Origin: Paenisporosarcina quisquiliarum
GTDB lineage: Bacteria; Bacillota; Bacilli; Bacillales_A; Planococcaceae
Length of the DNA stretch: 64,000 nt
NCBI RefSeq assembly: GCF_027563315.1
Contig: NZ_JAMKBJ010000004.1
Span: forward strand, 124,001 to 188,000
Reading direction: 5' to 3'
The notes beneath the pieces are model-generated. The model worked only from the letters and a program-made list of their open reading frames with translations, ran no database searches and was not told where the DNA came from. The translations under genes and the position numbers were made by a program. Below are positions 41,161-49,927 of the stretch, piece by piece (the stretch's first letter is position 1; every line of letters starts with the position of its first letter).

Positions 41161-42366
41161 ATGGATATAAAATCCTTTAGCTCAGCCATTAAGATTAGGA
41201 TAGCGCTTCGCTTTTTAACAGTTTTCTCAAATGCGATAGTAATGCCTTATGTAGTTGTATTTTTTGTCGAACAAGTTGGGAACAAAACTGCAACTTGGAT
41301 GATTATTTGTATTGGTTTTTCCGGTATTATTGGTTATTTAATCGGAGGTAAAATGGCAGATCAGTATGGCAGGAAAAAGCTTATATTAATAGGCGAATTT
41401 CTAACGGCAGTTGGATTCCTTATTGTTGCAATTGGGAATATGCCAGTTGGTAGCAAACCCTTTGTAAGTTTTATAGGTTTTATTATCATTTATTTTTTTT
41501 CGAGTGTTGCAAATCCCGCCTACAGTGCTTTTATCATTGATGAAACAACAAAAGAAAATCGGAAAAATGTTTACACAGTTCTCTTGTGGACAGCGTACTT
41601 ATCTATTGCTTTGGGTAGTTTAACAGGAGGATTTCTCTTTGATCAATATGCAACCATATTGTTTTTAGTAGTAGCATCTGTCTCATTTATTTCCTTCATT
41701 TGTGTATTTATTTGGATAGAAGACAAGTATCAAAGTATTGTAGAGGGAGCAGTAACACCAGAAGCCAAAGGTAAACCAAATCATTCTACATTAAAAGTCT
41801 ATAGAGAGATGCTTAGGGATCCGGTATTCATTTCCGTAGCATATGTGACTTTGACTTTTGCCATAATGGATGAACAGTTATCTTATTATTTAAGTATTCG
41901 CTACGTTAGTTTATTTGGAGATGAAGGCTATACACTTTTAGGGTTTTTACGTACTGAAAATACGTTATTAGCAGTAGGACTTACAGTATTTTTCACAAGA
42001 TTTCTAAAGAAGATGAGTGATCTAAATGCTATAATCACCGGTTCGATGATTTTCTTTATTGGCTATATTTTATTAAGTGTTAGTGAGCTTTCGAACATCT
42101 TATTTTTAGCAATGGGTATTGTAACGATAGGTGAGCTTATTTTATTGCCATCGACTCAAACAATCATCGCAGAAATTATTCCAGATGAATACCGAAGTAC
42201 CTATTCAGGAGTCTTGGGGGTTGTGGCAACTACAGGAGGCTTACTAGCTTCACTTTTTATTTTACTCACAGATTTTCTTTCGGCAGTAGGATTTACTATT
42301 ATTTATACAAGTATTGGTACGTTAACTTTAATCGTTGTTTTAAATCTAAAAAAGATGGTTCGTTGA
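41161..42366 (+). CDS. MFS transporter under TetR control
   Basis: A 401-residue efflux-type permease with twelve predicted helices. The loop 2-3 motif reads GGKMADQYGRKKLILIGE, typical of drug:H+ antiporters. AGGAGG-like site GGAGG 5 bases before ATG 41161. With the divergentlike twin operators it forms a repressor-exporter pair such as those induced by toxic compounds; the substrate is unknown. Confidence 0.88.
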   Translation: MDIKSFSSAIKIRIALRFLTVFSNAIVMPYVVVFFVEQVGNKTATWMIICIGFSGIIGYLIGGKMADQYGRKKLILIGEFLTAVGFLIVAIGNMPVGSKPFVSFIGFIIIYFFSSVANPAYSAFIIDETTKENRKNVYTVLLWTAYLSIALGSLTGGFLFDQYATILFLVVASVSFISFICVFIWIEDKYQSIVEGAVTPEAKGKPNHSTLKVYREMLRDPVFISVAYVTLTFAIMDEQLSYYLSIRYVSLFGDEGYTLLGFLRTENTLLAVGLTVFFTRFLKKMSDLNAIITGSMIFFIGYILLSVSELSNILFLAMGIVTIGELILLPSTQTIIAEIIPDEYRSTYSGVLGVVATTGGLLASLFILLTDFLSAVGFTIIYTSIGTLTLIVVLNLKKMVR

Positions 42367-42432
42367 AATTTTTGAGCCAGTAAAAGACTTTTAAAAGGTA
42401 GAGCCTTAAAAGATTAACTATTAAGCTGCATG

Positions 42433-42488
42433 AAAAAAGGGGTTGCACCTAAAAGTCCATATGGATGACTTTTAAGACAACCCTTTAG
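42433..42488. terminator. Bidirectional terminator
   Basis: AAGGGGTTG...AAAAGTC / GACTTTT...CAACCCTTT forms a long interrupted stem between the convergent MFS and GNAT genes. Confidence 0.8.
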
Positions 42489-42495
42489 AAAAGCT

Positions 42496-42993
42496 TTAGT
42501 CTACACCTACAATTGTACTGCGTTTTTCCAAAAGCGTATTATCACGCCATACACCACCCATCTTTCCTAGTCGCTCGTGAACCCCCACTTCCCGAAAACC
42601 GCAGGATTTATGGAGTTTGATGCTGGCTTCATTTTCTGGAAAAATCACTGCTTTTAATGTCCAGAATCCATTTTCCTCAGAAACTTTGATCAATTCCTGC
42701 AATAAACGTTTTCCGACACCTTTGCCTTTCGCATCTGGATGGACGTATATGCTGACTTCACCCACCCCAGAATAAACAGGACGTGCTGAAGTGTACAGCA
42801 CTTTCGCCCAGGCTAATACTCGATTGTGTTCTTCTACAACCAAATGACAGTCTGGATGGGACGTTTCCATCCATTTCCCATAGGAAGGTGCTTGAGTTTC
42901 AAATGTAGCATTTTTCGATTTAATGCCTTCTTCGTAAATCTCTTTTACTTCTGGCCAGTCAGTAGCACGCATGTGACGAATTGTTATGGACAT
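42496..42993 (-). CDS. ArsN1-like N-acetyltransferase (PAT family)
   Basis: A 165-residue GNAT enzyme of the phosphinothricin/arsinothricin acetyltransferase group. EVSIYVHPDAKGKGVGKRLL is the acetyl-CoA loop; GFWTLKAVIFPENEASIKLH, SCGFREVGVHERLGKMGGVW and RDNTLLEKR are close to the ArsN1 family pattern as I remember it. ArsN1 inactivates the arsenical antibiotic arsinothricin by N-acetylation. Two ATG codons are close; AAGG with 7-base spacing supports 42993. It is divergent from a cysteine-rich MarR operon, which strengthens a detoxification role. Confidence 0.8.
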   Translation of the reverse strand: MSITIRHMRATDWPEVKEIYEEGIKSKNATFETQAPSYGKWMETSHPDCHLVVEEHNRVLAWAKVLYTSARPVYSGVGEVSIYVHPDAKGKGVGKRLLQELIKVSEENGFWTLKAVIFPENEASIKLHKSCGFREVGVHERLGKMGGVWRDNTLLEKRSTIVGVD

Positions 42994-43037
42994 TTTCATA
43001 CCTTCTTTATTCGTTTTATTTTATTTTTAAGTTTTTA

Positions 43038-43067
43038 GTTGCATTTTGCAAACAATTAGCATATAAC
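43038..43067 (+). promoter_or_regulatory. Promoter of the MarR operon with palindrome over the -35
   Basis: TTGCAT (43039-43044), 17-base spacer, TATAAC (43062-43067). TTGCA-ttt-TGCAA (43039-43051, within GTTGCATTTTGCAAAC) is an inverted repeat over the -35 and a likely MarR operator. Confidence 0.65.
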
Positions 43068-43087
43068 TATATTAAAGAGGTGGAATC

Positions 43088-43534
43088 ATGGAAAACAAAC
43101 GAGAGTTATTTCAAGTATTAACCCGTCGCTTCGGCCTTTTGAATAAAAATTGTTGCGCAATTGGTGGAATCGATATTTCAGCTGTGCATAGTCATATTTT
43201 ATACGAAATCGATAAACATCATGAACCAACCATGCAACAAATCGCAGAATTGCTTGCCATTGATGTAACGACATTTAGTAGACAAATTCAAACATTGATT
43301 AAAATGGGACTGGTCACAAAATCCCCTTCCCTTGATGATAAAAGATATTACATTTTATCCTTAACGACTCAAGGCAAGTTCATGGCCACGGCAATTGAAA
43401 CGTCAATGAATAATTACTTAGATGAAATTTTCTCACATATGAATGAATTTGAACAAGAAACAGTTTTGAGATCGATTAAAGTATTGAACAATGCCATGGC
43501 AAAATCAAGCGTGTGCTGTACACCTATTATATGA
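43088..43534 (+). CDS. MarR-family regulator with paired cysteines
   Basis: A 148-residue winged-helix protein. The wing region MQQIAELLAIDVTTFSRQIQ followed by TLIKMGLVTKSPSLDDKRYY is typical of MarR. Vicinal Cys pairs lie at residues 22-23 (NKNCCAIGG) and 143-144 (SSVCCTP), unlike most MarR proteins, and could sense metalloids or electrophiles. It is first gene of a three-gene operon divergent from an ArsN1-like gene. AAAGAGGTGG precedes ATG 43088. The sensed signal is inference. Confidence 0.85.
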   Translation: MENKRELFQVLTRRFGLLNKNCCAIGGIDISAVHSHILYEIDKHHEPTMQQIAELLAIDVTTFSRQIQTLIKMGLVTKSPSLDDKRYYILSLTTQGKFMATAIETSMNNYLDEIFSHMNEFEQETVLRSIKVLNNAMAKSSVCCTPII

Positions 43535-43604
43535 GCAAGAGAAATCTTGCTTATTATTTCACCCTATACTTGCAAGTTACAAATAAAAGAAAAGAGGAAG
43601 CAAC

Positions 43605-44933
43605 ATGACAAATGAAAAAATGAATTTTAACATTTTAACGAATTGCTGTAGTTCTCCTAAATCTACAATGGAGGCGCCTACTTTGCCAACAGTCATCATC
43701 GGTGCAGGTCCAGTGGGATTAGCGGCAGCTGCACATCTGGCAGCTAAAAACGAACCATTCTTGATAATCGAAGTCGGTCCTACCGTTGGACATAATATTT
43801 TAAAATGGGGTCACGTCCGTTTATTTTCTCCTTGGCAATATAATATCGACAAAGTGGCTTTGAAACTTTTGGAGGAAAGTAGGTGGAAAGCACCTGTCAT
43901 GAAGCGATTACCTTTCGGCAAAGATCTTGTGGAAGATTATTTGATTCCGCTAGCCAACTTGCCTCAAATTAAACCATTAATCAAATTCAATGCAAAAGTA
44001 GTGGCAATCAGTAAGCAAGGCTTGGACAAAATGAAAGATGCCAACAGAGACCAACAGTCTTTCATCCTGTATATCGAACAAGATGGCAATACGGAACGAA
44101 TTGAAGCAAAAGCAGTCATAGATGCATCTGGCACATGGGCTCAACCGAATCCTGTGAATGCAGATAATGTATGGACAAAAGGAGAAGAATCACTTTCAAC
44201 TAAAATCACGTACGGCATCCCAAATATAAAAGGAACAGAACGTACTAAATTTGAACAGAAGCGTGTTGCCGTTGTCGGCGGTGGTCATTCTGCAATTAAC
44301 ACAATCTTAGAATTGGCTGAATTAGATGGAACGGAAATCGTTTGGATCCTGCGTAAGAATCGTGTAGAGGAAGTGTATGGTGGAGAAGCCCGTGATGCAC
44401 TACCTGCAAGAGGTCAATTGGGTTCACGTATTCACCAACTAGTCGACAGTGGAAAAATTAGCGTTCATACCCCTTTCCTTATTAACGAAATCGTTCAAGA
44501 CAATGGCAAGTTAATGATTCATGGCACTATGAGAAATGAGAAATATTCAATTGATACGATTGATGAAATCATCTCAAATACTGGATCACGTCCTGATTTC
44601 AATTTCCTGCGTGAAATTCGACTCGACATTGATGCTGCTACCGAGAGCGTGTCTGCCTTGGCGCCACTCATTGACCCGAACATTCATAGCTGTGGAACTG
44701 TCCGCCCTCACGGAGAAGCCGAACTTCGCCAACCAGAAAAGAATTTTTATATTGTAGGCGTAAAGAGCTATGGACGTGCACCGACATTTTTAATGGCGAC
44801 TGGCTATGAACAGATCCGTTCCATTGTTGCCCACTTAACAGGAGATCAAGAAGCAGCAAAACGAGTGGAACTTGATTTACCCGAAACGGGTGTTTGCAGT
44901 ACCAATATCGGTGGAAAAAGTTCGTGTTGTTAA
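43605..44933 (+). CDS. FAD/NAD(P)-binding oxidoreductase with terminal Cys pairs
   Basis: A 442-residue flavoprotein with an FAD motif VIIGAGPVGLAAAAHLAA (about 31-48), an NAD(P) motif VAVVGGGHSAINTILELAEL (about 222-241) and a family block VKSYGRAPTFLMATGYEQ at the C-terminus. It resembles the flavin monooxygenase-like proteins found in some arsenic operons. Cys pairs at 14-15 (TNCCSSPK) and 441-442, with Cys431, could bind or relay thiol-reactive metals. Middle gene of the operon; RBS AAAGAGGAAGC. Reaction unknown. Confidence 0.83.
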   Translation: MTNEKMNFNILTNCCSSPKSTMEAPTLPTVIIGAGPVGLAAAAHLAAKNEPFLIIEVGPTVGHNILKWGHVRLFSPWQYNIDKVALKLLEESRWKAPVMKRLPFGKDLVEDYLIPLANLPQIKPLIKFNAKVVAISKQGLDKMKDANRDQQSFILYIEQDGNTERIEAKAVIDASGTWAQPNPVNADNVWTKGEESLSTKITYGIPNIKGTERTKFEQKRVAVVGGGHSAINTILELAELDGTEIVWILRKNRVEEVYGGEARDALPARGQLGSRIHQLVDSGKISVHTPFLINEIVQDNGKLMIHGTMRNEKYSIDTIDEIISNTGSRPDFNFLREIRLDIDAATESVSALAPLIDPNIHSCGTVRPHGEAELRQPEKNFYIVGVKSYGRAPTFLMATGYEQIRSIVAHLTGDQEAAKRVELDLPETGVCSTNIGGKSSCC

Positions 44934-44951
44934 CAATTTGGAGGGTTTAAT

Positions 44952-45155
44952 ATGGTCGTAAACAAAGGCGGGAATTTATCAGTGGGTTACTTTATCGCTT
45001 ATATGAACTTAATTATGCAAGCGAAGCAGTGCTCAATTATCTGTGCTCAACAATATACGCTGGAGAAATTCTTCAAAGGAAATCCAGACCACTTTGGACC
45101 AGTAACTTATGCGTCTTTTATTAAGGCAACAAGTGAACTGGCGATTATCGAATAA
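44952..45155 (+). CDS. Small Cys-containing protein of the MarR-flavoprotein operon
   Basis: A 67-residue protein I do not recognise: MVVNKGGNLSVGYFIAYMNL, then IMQAKQCSIICAQQYTLEKF with Cys27-x3-Cys31. TTGGAGGG precedes ATG 44952 and it begins 18 bases after the flavoprotein stop, so it is a real third gene. It may be a small redox or metal-binding partner; that is only a guess from the Cys pair and the neighbours. Confidence 0.75.
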   Translation: MVVNKGGNLSVGYFIAYMNLIMQAKQCSIICAQQYTLEKFFKGNPDHFGPVTYASFIKATSELAIIE

Positions 45156-45158
45156 ACT

Positions 45159-45201
45159 GAAGGCATAGATACCTAAATTAGGGTATCTATGCCTTCTTTT
45201 T
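45159..45201. terminator. Bidirectional terminator
   Basis: GAAGGCATAGATACC / GGGTATCTATGCCTTC followed by TTTTT; it closes the MarR operon and overlaps the end of the opposite gene at 45187. Confidence 0.92.
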
Positions 45202-45432
45202 ACTGTTTTTTTCATTACCATGTTTAAAATTTCCTGTAATCTTCGCAAGGACTAACTGGATTTCTTTATCAGTTTCAGCCGCATGAATCTTTGAAAGCAA
45301 CCTCTCTGCTTCCTTGCCTTTTACAATTTTGATTTCTTTCCCTTTGAAGTTAATAAATAATGAATTGTTTTTACTAACTCGATAACTAAACACTTCTTCA
45401 TCAAGACGATTCCGTTTATCAATATTGTTCAT
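45187..45432 (-). CDS. Conserved small hypothetical protein
   Basis: An 81-residue basic protein: FSYRVSKNNSLFINFKGKEI, KIVKGKEAERLLSKIHAAET and VLAKITGNFKHGNEKNSKKK. I recall similar unnamed proteins in Bacilli; function unknown. No membrane helix. GAAGGAAG precedes ATG 45432. Next to a GNAT gene on the same strand. Confidence 0.78.
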   Translation of the reverse strand: MNNIDKRNRLDEEVFSYRVSKNNSLFINFKGKEIKIVKGKEAERLLSKIHAAETDKEIQLVLAKITGNFKHGNEKNSKKKA

Positions 45433-45457
45433 CTTTCACAACTTCCTTCGTAGTAAT

Positions 45458-45862
45458 TTACTTCCATTCAGGTAAGGTTTTCCGGAATCCAAAAAACGGC
45501 CTGAAGCCATGTTGTTCATAGTAAGTATGTGACGTCGAGCTTGCCAACATTTCCATTCGGGTTGTTGGGTATTGATTATGTACGAACTTCAGTAACTGTT
45601 GGCCAACTCCCTGGCCCCTTAACTTTTCACTGACGAGTATTTCACAAATGTAAAGCGTGATTGCCTGGTCGGTTATTCCTCTCACATAAGCAACTATTTC
45701 CTCTTCCATCGTTACCACATAAGCGATATTTGAATGGTCCCACGCTTTTTTCGTATCTTCTTCTTTTTCTACGAGGTTACTCCATCCCTCCATTTGATTC
45801 AGTTGTTTAATGGACGGATAGTCATCAGATCGGTAGGGACGGATATTTATTAAAGTTTTCAT
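45458..45862 (-). CDS. GNAT N-acetyltransferase
   Basis: A 134-residue acetyltransferase, short for the family. VSEKLRGQGVGQQLLKFVHN is the acetyl-CoA loop, and SSTSHTYYEQHGFRPFFGFR the C-terminal block. Substrate unknown. It precedes the 81-residue gene by 25 bases, probably in one transcript. Confidence 0.82.
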   Translation of the reverse strand: MKTLINIRPYRSDDYPSIKQLNQMEGWSNLVEKEEDTKKAWDHSNIAYVVTMEEEIVAYVRGITDQAITLYICEILVSEKLRGQGVGQQLLKFVHNQYPTTRMEMLASSTSHTYYEQHGFRPFFGFRKTLPEWK

Positions 45863-45946
45863 TTTATCACCCTAAATTTAATTTTGTTTATTTTTTACAT
45901 TGTTGTATGATTTGACTATATACTCTGTGAAGGGGTGATGCAATAG

Positions 45947-46444
45947 ATGTTGAAGAATGAAAAGTTGACCATCGCCGCTTTTCTATTGGCATTTTCAGAA
46001 GGAATTTATTATACATTCAAGGCAAGGGATTATGCATACATGGAAGACTATATGATACACATAAGTATATTAATAATGGTCATTTTTTTCACATTCATAT
46101 TGTACGTAATTCCGACTGAGCCTCATGAACAAAGTGAAAAGAATCGTAAACTTTTCATTTTATACGGAATATTGATCGGGTTACCAATCTATTACTTCGT
46201 CATTCAACCTCAATACACCTTTCAAGAAGCTGAATTGTTAATTGAACAAAAAGAAAAAGTAGAGCTCCCTAACAAAGATAATGCTGAGAAATTTAATGCG
46301 GTTGATTTTGGCTGGAAGCATACAAAAAAAGTGCCTAACTTACAAAATCAAGAAGATTATTTTATCTCAGCCATTAAAGATGGGAAAATTTTATACTATA
46401 TTTTCGATCCTAGAACAGGTGATTATTTGCTCTTCAAACCTTGA
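45947..46444 (+). CDS. Membrane protein of unknown function
   Basis: A 165-residue protein with three hydrophobic helices (about 8-24, 38-57 and 70-86) and an extracytoplasmic or cytoplasmic C-terminal domain (90-165) with DYFISAIKDGKILYYIFDPR, a strand pattern resembling PepSY-like domains. I cannot name it. AGGGGTGATG precedes ATG 45947. Single gene. Confidence 0.75.
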   Translation: MLKNEKLTIAAFLLAFSEGIYYTFKARDYAYMEDYMIHISILIMVIFFTFILYVIPTEPHEQSEKNRKLFILYGILIGLPIYYFVIQPQYTFQEAELLIEQKEKVELPNKDNAEKFNAVDFGWKHTKKVPNLQNQEDYFISAIKDGKILYYIFDPRTGDYLLFKP

Positions 46445-46501
46445 TCATCATCATCCATTATAATCCTCTTGAAAGGAGCAAATTAGAAGGAGTTCCCGAT
46501 T

Positions 46502-46975
46502 CTAAGTCGTGAGTCCTTTACCAATCAAATTTGCAGATACAGGTTTTTTACCTAGCTCCCTGGACCAAACGGACAACTGACCGATATGGTGAATTTCATG
46601 TGCAATAACATGACGCATTATTTCTCCGCAAGTGAAGATTTCCACTATTCCATCCTGGCTCGTTTCTCGCACTTCATTATGTTCCATTTGAGGATTCCAG
46701 GAAAGGACAAACTCCTCCACTTCTTTTTTAAAGAGAACATCCAACTCCTTCACCCGCTCCAGACTTTGATAGTCGTCAAAGCTTTCCTTGAAATCCGGTT
46801 TGCCTTGCATAAGGCGAATCCAACTCCACTCCACATCAATAATATGGAATAGTGTATGCAAAATTCCACCAACGCCACCAGTGCGTACTTTCAGCAATTC
46901 CTCCAAAGGGACTTCTTCACACCATTTATACCATTCTTCTCTAATCATCCAATTGTATTGAAAAAATGTTTGCAT
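46502..46975 (-). CDS. DinB-family protein
   Basis: A 157-residue four-helix-bundle protein with the His triad for a divalent metal: HTLFHIIDVEWSW, and MRHVIAHEIHHIGQLSVWSR near the C-terminus. DinB proteins include thiol-S-transferases for bacillithiol; the reaction here is unknown. The frame opens earlier, but AAAGGAG 7 bases before ATG 46975 sets the start. Confidence 0.86.
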   Translation of the reverse strand: MQTFFQYNWMIREEWYKWCEEVPLEELLKVRTGGVGGILHTLFHIIDVEWSWIRLMQGKPDFKESFDDYQSLERVKELDVLFKKEVEEFVLSWNPQMEHNEVRETSQDGIVEIFTCGEIMRHVIAHEIHHIGQLSVWSRELGKKPVSANLIGKGLTT

Positions 46976-47114
46976 ACTTTTTCTCCTTTCGTGTTCCATT
47001 TCAATCAATTCGACAGTCGGTCAAAAATCTCCTCGTATGAGCATTATTGCGATTTTTGCATAGGCTAGAAAGATGGAAATAGAAGAGTTTGTGATGTAGA
47101 AGGGATGAGAGTTA

Positions 47115-48962
47115 ATGTGTGGCATTACAGGATGGGTGCATTTTGAGCGCGATTTACGAACGCAGGCATCGATAGTGGAAAACATGACAAAAACATTGGC
47201 CAAACGGGGACCCGATGACGAGAATGTCTGGTTGGAAACACATGCGGTTTTTGGCCACCGAAGATTGACGGTTGTTGATCCAATCGGTGGAAAGCAACCG
47301 ATGACGAAAGTACATCACGACAACCGCTATACACTTTGCTATAACGGTGAATTATATAACACGGAAGATATTCGAAAAGAGTTACTGCGAAAAGGCCATT
47401 CCTTTTCCGGGCACTCCGATACAGAAGTACTGCTGACTTCCTACATTGAATGGAAAGAACAGTGTGTGGATTATTTCAATGGAATATTTGCGTTTGCAAT
47501 TTGGGATGAGAAAGAACAAAAAGTGTTTATCGCACGCGATCGTTTAGGTGTAAAACCGCTGTTTTATTCCGAACATAGTGGGGGCTTACTTTTTGCATCC
47601 GAAATTAAAGCTCTTCTTGCCCACCCAGATATGAAGACGCAACTGTCCCGTGAAGGTTTAGCAGAAGTTCTGGCTGTAGGACCATCCCGAAAACCTGGTT
47701 CCGGGGTATTCCATGGAGTGAAGGAGTTACGCCCCGCTCATGCGTTAACCGTTTCACGTCAAGGTCTTCGCATTTGGCGCTACTGGAACGTCAAAAGTGA
47801 ACATCACACAGATTCTGTTGATGAAACAGCAGAAAAAGTTCGTTTCCTTGTAACGGATGCCGTCGAACGTCAACTTGTATCAGACGTTCCACTATGCTCC
47901 TTTTTATCAGGCGGTGTCGATTCCAGTGCCATTACAGCCATTGCAGCCAATCGTTATAAACAGGAAGGAAAAGGACCTCTTCATACCTACTCCATCGACT
48001 ACGAAGACAATGCCAAATTCTTTAAAGCCAATGAATTTCAGCCGAATGCTGATGGTCCATGGATAGATAAGGTCGTCAATACATTCGGAACTGTTCATCA
48101 CTCATCCATCATTACACAAGATCAACTAATCGATCATCTGACTGAGGCTGTTCATGTTCGGGATTTACCGGGTATGGCGGATGTCGACTCTTCACTACTG
48201 TGGTTTTGCAGAGAAATCAAACAGGATTTCACTGTAGGCTTGTCCGGAGAATGCGCGGATGAAATTTTTGGGGGATACCCATGGTTTCACAATGCCAATG
48301 ATTTAAACGGCACCGGGTTTCCCTGGATGCGCTCCACAAATGAGCGTGTGTCCTTATTAAAAGATGATTGGCGTCAGAAGCTAAAACTTGAAGATTATGC
48401 TCGTCATGCTTATGAACAGAGCGTTGCTGAAACTCCCCGACTTGATGGCGAATCAAGTCTCGAAGCAAAGCGGAGAGAAATGTTTTATTTGAACATGGTA
48501 TGGTTCATGACAACACTTCTAGATCGTAAAGACCGGATGAGTATGGGCGCTAGTTTGGAAGTGCGCGTTCCATTTGCCGATCACCGGCTTGTTGAATATG
48601 CCTGGAATATTCCTTGGGAAATAAAAATGGCGGGAAATCGAGAAAAAGGGATCTTGCGCAAAGCGTTAGAAGGTATGTTACCAAACGAAGTTCTTTACCG
48701 TAAAAAAAGCCCATATCCAAAAACACATAATCCATATTACACCGACCGAGTCCAAGGCTGGTTAAAAGACTTATTAAATGATAAAAATTCGATTCTTCAT
48801 GAGCTTTTTGATGGGGAACGATTAAATGAATTGGTTGACTCAAAAGGCACAGCTTTTCAAGTCCCTTGGTTCGGTCAATTGATGTCTGGGCCACAGCTTC
48901 TTGCCCACCTTGCTCAAATGCACGTGTGGTTTAAAGATAATAAGATTCAACTGATTGATTGA
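47115..48962 (+). CDS. asnO: Asparagine synthase (glutamine-hydrolysing), AsnO-like
   Basis: A 615-residue two-domain enzyme. The N-terminal class II glutaminase starts MCGITGWVHF; Cys2 becomes the nucleophile. RGPDDENVW, FGHRRLTVVD, NGELYNTEDIR and SDTEVLL complete it. The synthetase domain has the PP-loop FLSGGVDSSAITAIAANRYK and GLSGECADEIFGGYPWF. Length and sequence match B. subtilis AsnO from memory better than AsnB or AsnH; AsnO matters for sporulation. GAAGGGATGAGAG precedes ATG. Confidence 0.9.
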   Translation: MCGITGWVHFERDLRTQASIVENMTKTLAKRGPDDENVWLETHAVFGHRRLTVVDPIGGKQPMTKVHHDNRYTLCYNGELYNTEDIRKELLRKGHSFSGHSDTEVLLTSYIEWKEQCVDYFNGIFAFAIWDEKEQKVFIARDRLGVKPLFYSEHSGGLLFASEIKALLAHPDMKTQLSREGLAEVLAVGPSRKPGSGVFHGVKELRPAHALTVSRQGLRIWRYWNVKSEHHTDSVDETAEKVRFLVTDAVERQLVSDVPLCSFLSGGVDSSAITAIAANRYKQEGKGPLHTYSIDYEDNAKFFKANEFQPNADGPWIDKVVNTFGTVHHSSIITQDQLIDHLTEAVHVRDLPGMADVDSSLLWFCREIKQDFTVGLSGECADEIFGGYPWFHNANDLNGTGFPWMRSTNERVSLLKDDWRQKLKLEDYARHAYEQSVAETPRLDGESSLEAKRREMFYLNMVWFMTTLLDRKDRMSMGASLEVRVPFADHRLVEYAWNIPWEIKMAGNREKGILRKALEGMLPNEVLYRKKSPYPKTHNPYYTDRVQGWLKDLLNDKNSILHELFDGERLNELVDSKGTAFQVPWFGQLMSGPQLLAHLAQMHVWFKDNKIQLID

Positions 48963-48978
48963 CGTATTTAATACCAGA

Positions 48979-49017
48979 AAGAGCAGATTGAAGTCGAAGT
49001 GACTCCATCTGCTCTTT
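48979..49017. terminator. Bidirectional terminator
   Basis: GAGCAGAT / ATCTGCTC with inner GAAGTC / GACT pairing and TTTTGTT; between the convergent asnO and MerR genes. Confidence 0.8.
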
Positions 49018-49019
49018 TG

Positions 49020-49784
49020 TTATGACTTCATTCCGGTATAAATTTGAATGGCATCTCTAAGAAATGCCGCTGTTCCAGGTTGTTCTTTATCGTAATAGGC
49101 AGTAAATCGTTCATCATCCACATACATCTGCCCGAGTCCTGCATGAGCTTCCTTGCTATACTTCGGCCAATAGTACATAATCCACTGTTTATGGAGATCC
49201 GCCGCTTTTTGGGCAAGGTCACTTGCAGGATTTCCCGTCTTGAATGCTTCTGCTAATGTTGAGGCAATTTCATTGGCAAGCTTTGTTACTTCATCGTGTT
49301 GGGCTTGGGTCATGTTTTTCACTTTGCTGTTTGATTGGTTGACCGTGTCATCTCCATATTTCTCACGAATTTCCTTGCCATATTGTTGTTCATTATCATC
49401 TATCATTTTTTGTTTGAAGCCTTCGAATTTCTCATCGTTCGTCATGTTGCATCCCCCTTCTACTGAAGATATCGTTTTTTCCACGTTGGCAATCAGTAAA
49501 TCCAGTTGCTTTCGTTTGTCGAGGAGTTGTGAACGGTGTTCATTCAAGGCTTTCACACCATCGAATGAAGGATTGCTAACGATTTGTTTGATGTGTTCGA
49601 GACTTAACCCCAGTTCTCTATAAAACAAGATTTGCTGTAATTTATTAACTTCCGCTTGGCCATATATTCGATATCCTGATGAATTGATTCTCGCCGGCTT
49701 GAGAAGATCCATCTCGTCATAATAGCGCAATGTGCGTGAACTTATCCCAGATAATTTCCCTAACTTTTGAACTGTGTATTCCAC
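49020..49784 (-). CDS. MerR-family activator with TipAS domain
   Basis: A 254-residue regulator. Residues 1-70 are the MerR helix-turn-helix (VQKLGKLSGISSRTLRYYDE, GYRIYGQAEVNKLQQILFY), 75-105 the dimer coiled coil, and 115-254 a TipAS ligand-binding domain (QQYGKEIREKYGDDTVNQSN, MYVDDERFTAYYDKEQPGTA), as in TipA and Mta, which bind thiopeptides or other drugs. AGGAGG with 7-base spacing decides GTG 49784, not the ATG at 49808. Target genes not visible. Confidence 0.88.
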   Translation of the reverse strand: MEYTVQKLGKLSGISSRTLRYYDEMDLLKPARINSSGYRIYGQAEVNKLQQILFYRELGLSLEHIKQIVSNPSFDGVKALNEHRSQLLDKRKQLDLLIANVEKTISSVEGGCNMTNDEKFEGFKQKMIDDNEQQYGKEIREKYGDDTVNQSNSKVKNMTQAQHDEVTKLANEIASTLAEAFKTGNPASDLAQKAADLHKQWIMYYWPKYSKEAHAGLGQMYVDDERFTAYYDKEQPGTAAFLRDAIQIYTGMKS

Positions 49785-49892
49785 CCCGTCACCTCCTCTT
49801 GATTTCATCGTACACCTTCACGTTGCGTCAATGTCAAATGGAACATTTAGAGAAGAAACACTTTCACACACTACTATAGTAAAACATTCCAA

Positions 49893-49921
49893 TTGACTTC
49901 TCTTATGAACGTATCTATATT
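49893..49921 (+). promoter_or_regulatory. Promoter of the amino acid permease
   Basis: TTGACT, 17-base spacer (49899-49915), TATATT. Transcription should start near 49928 and leave a leader of about 277 bases before the permease start. Confidence 0.8.
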
Positions 49922-49927
49922 AGGACA

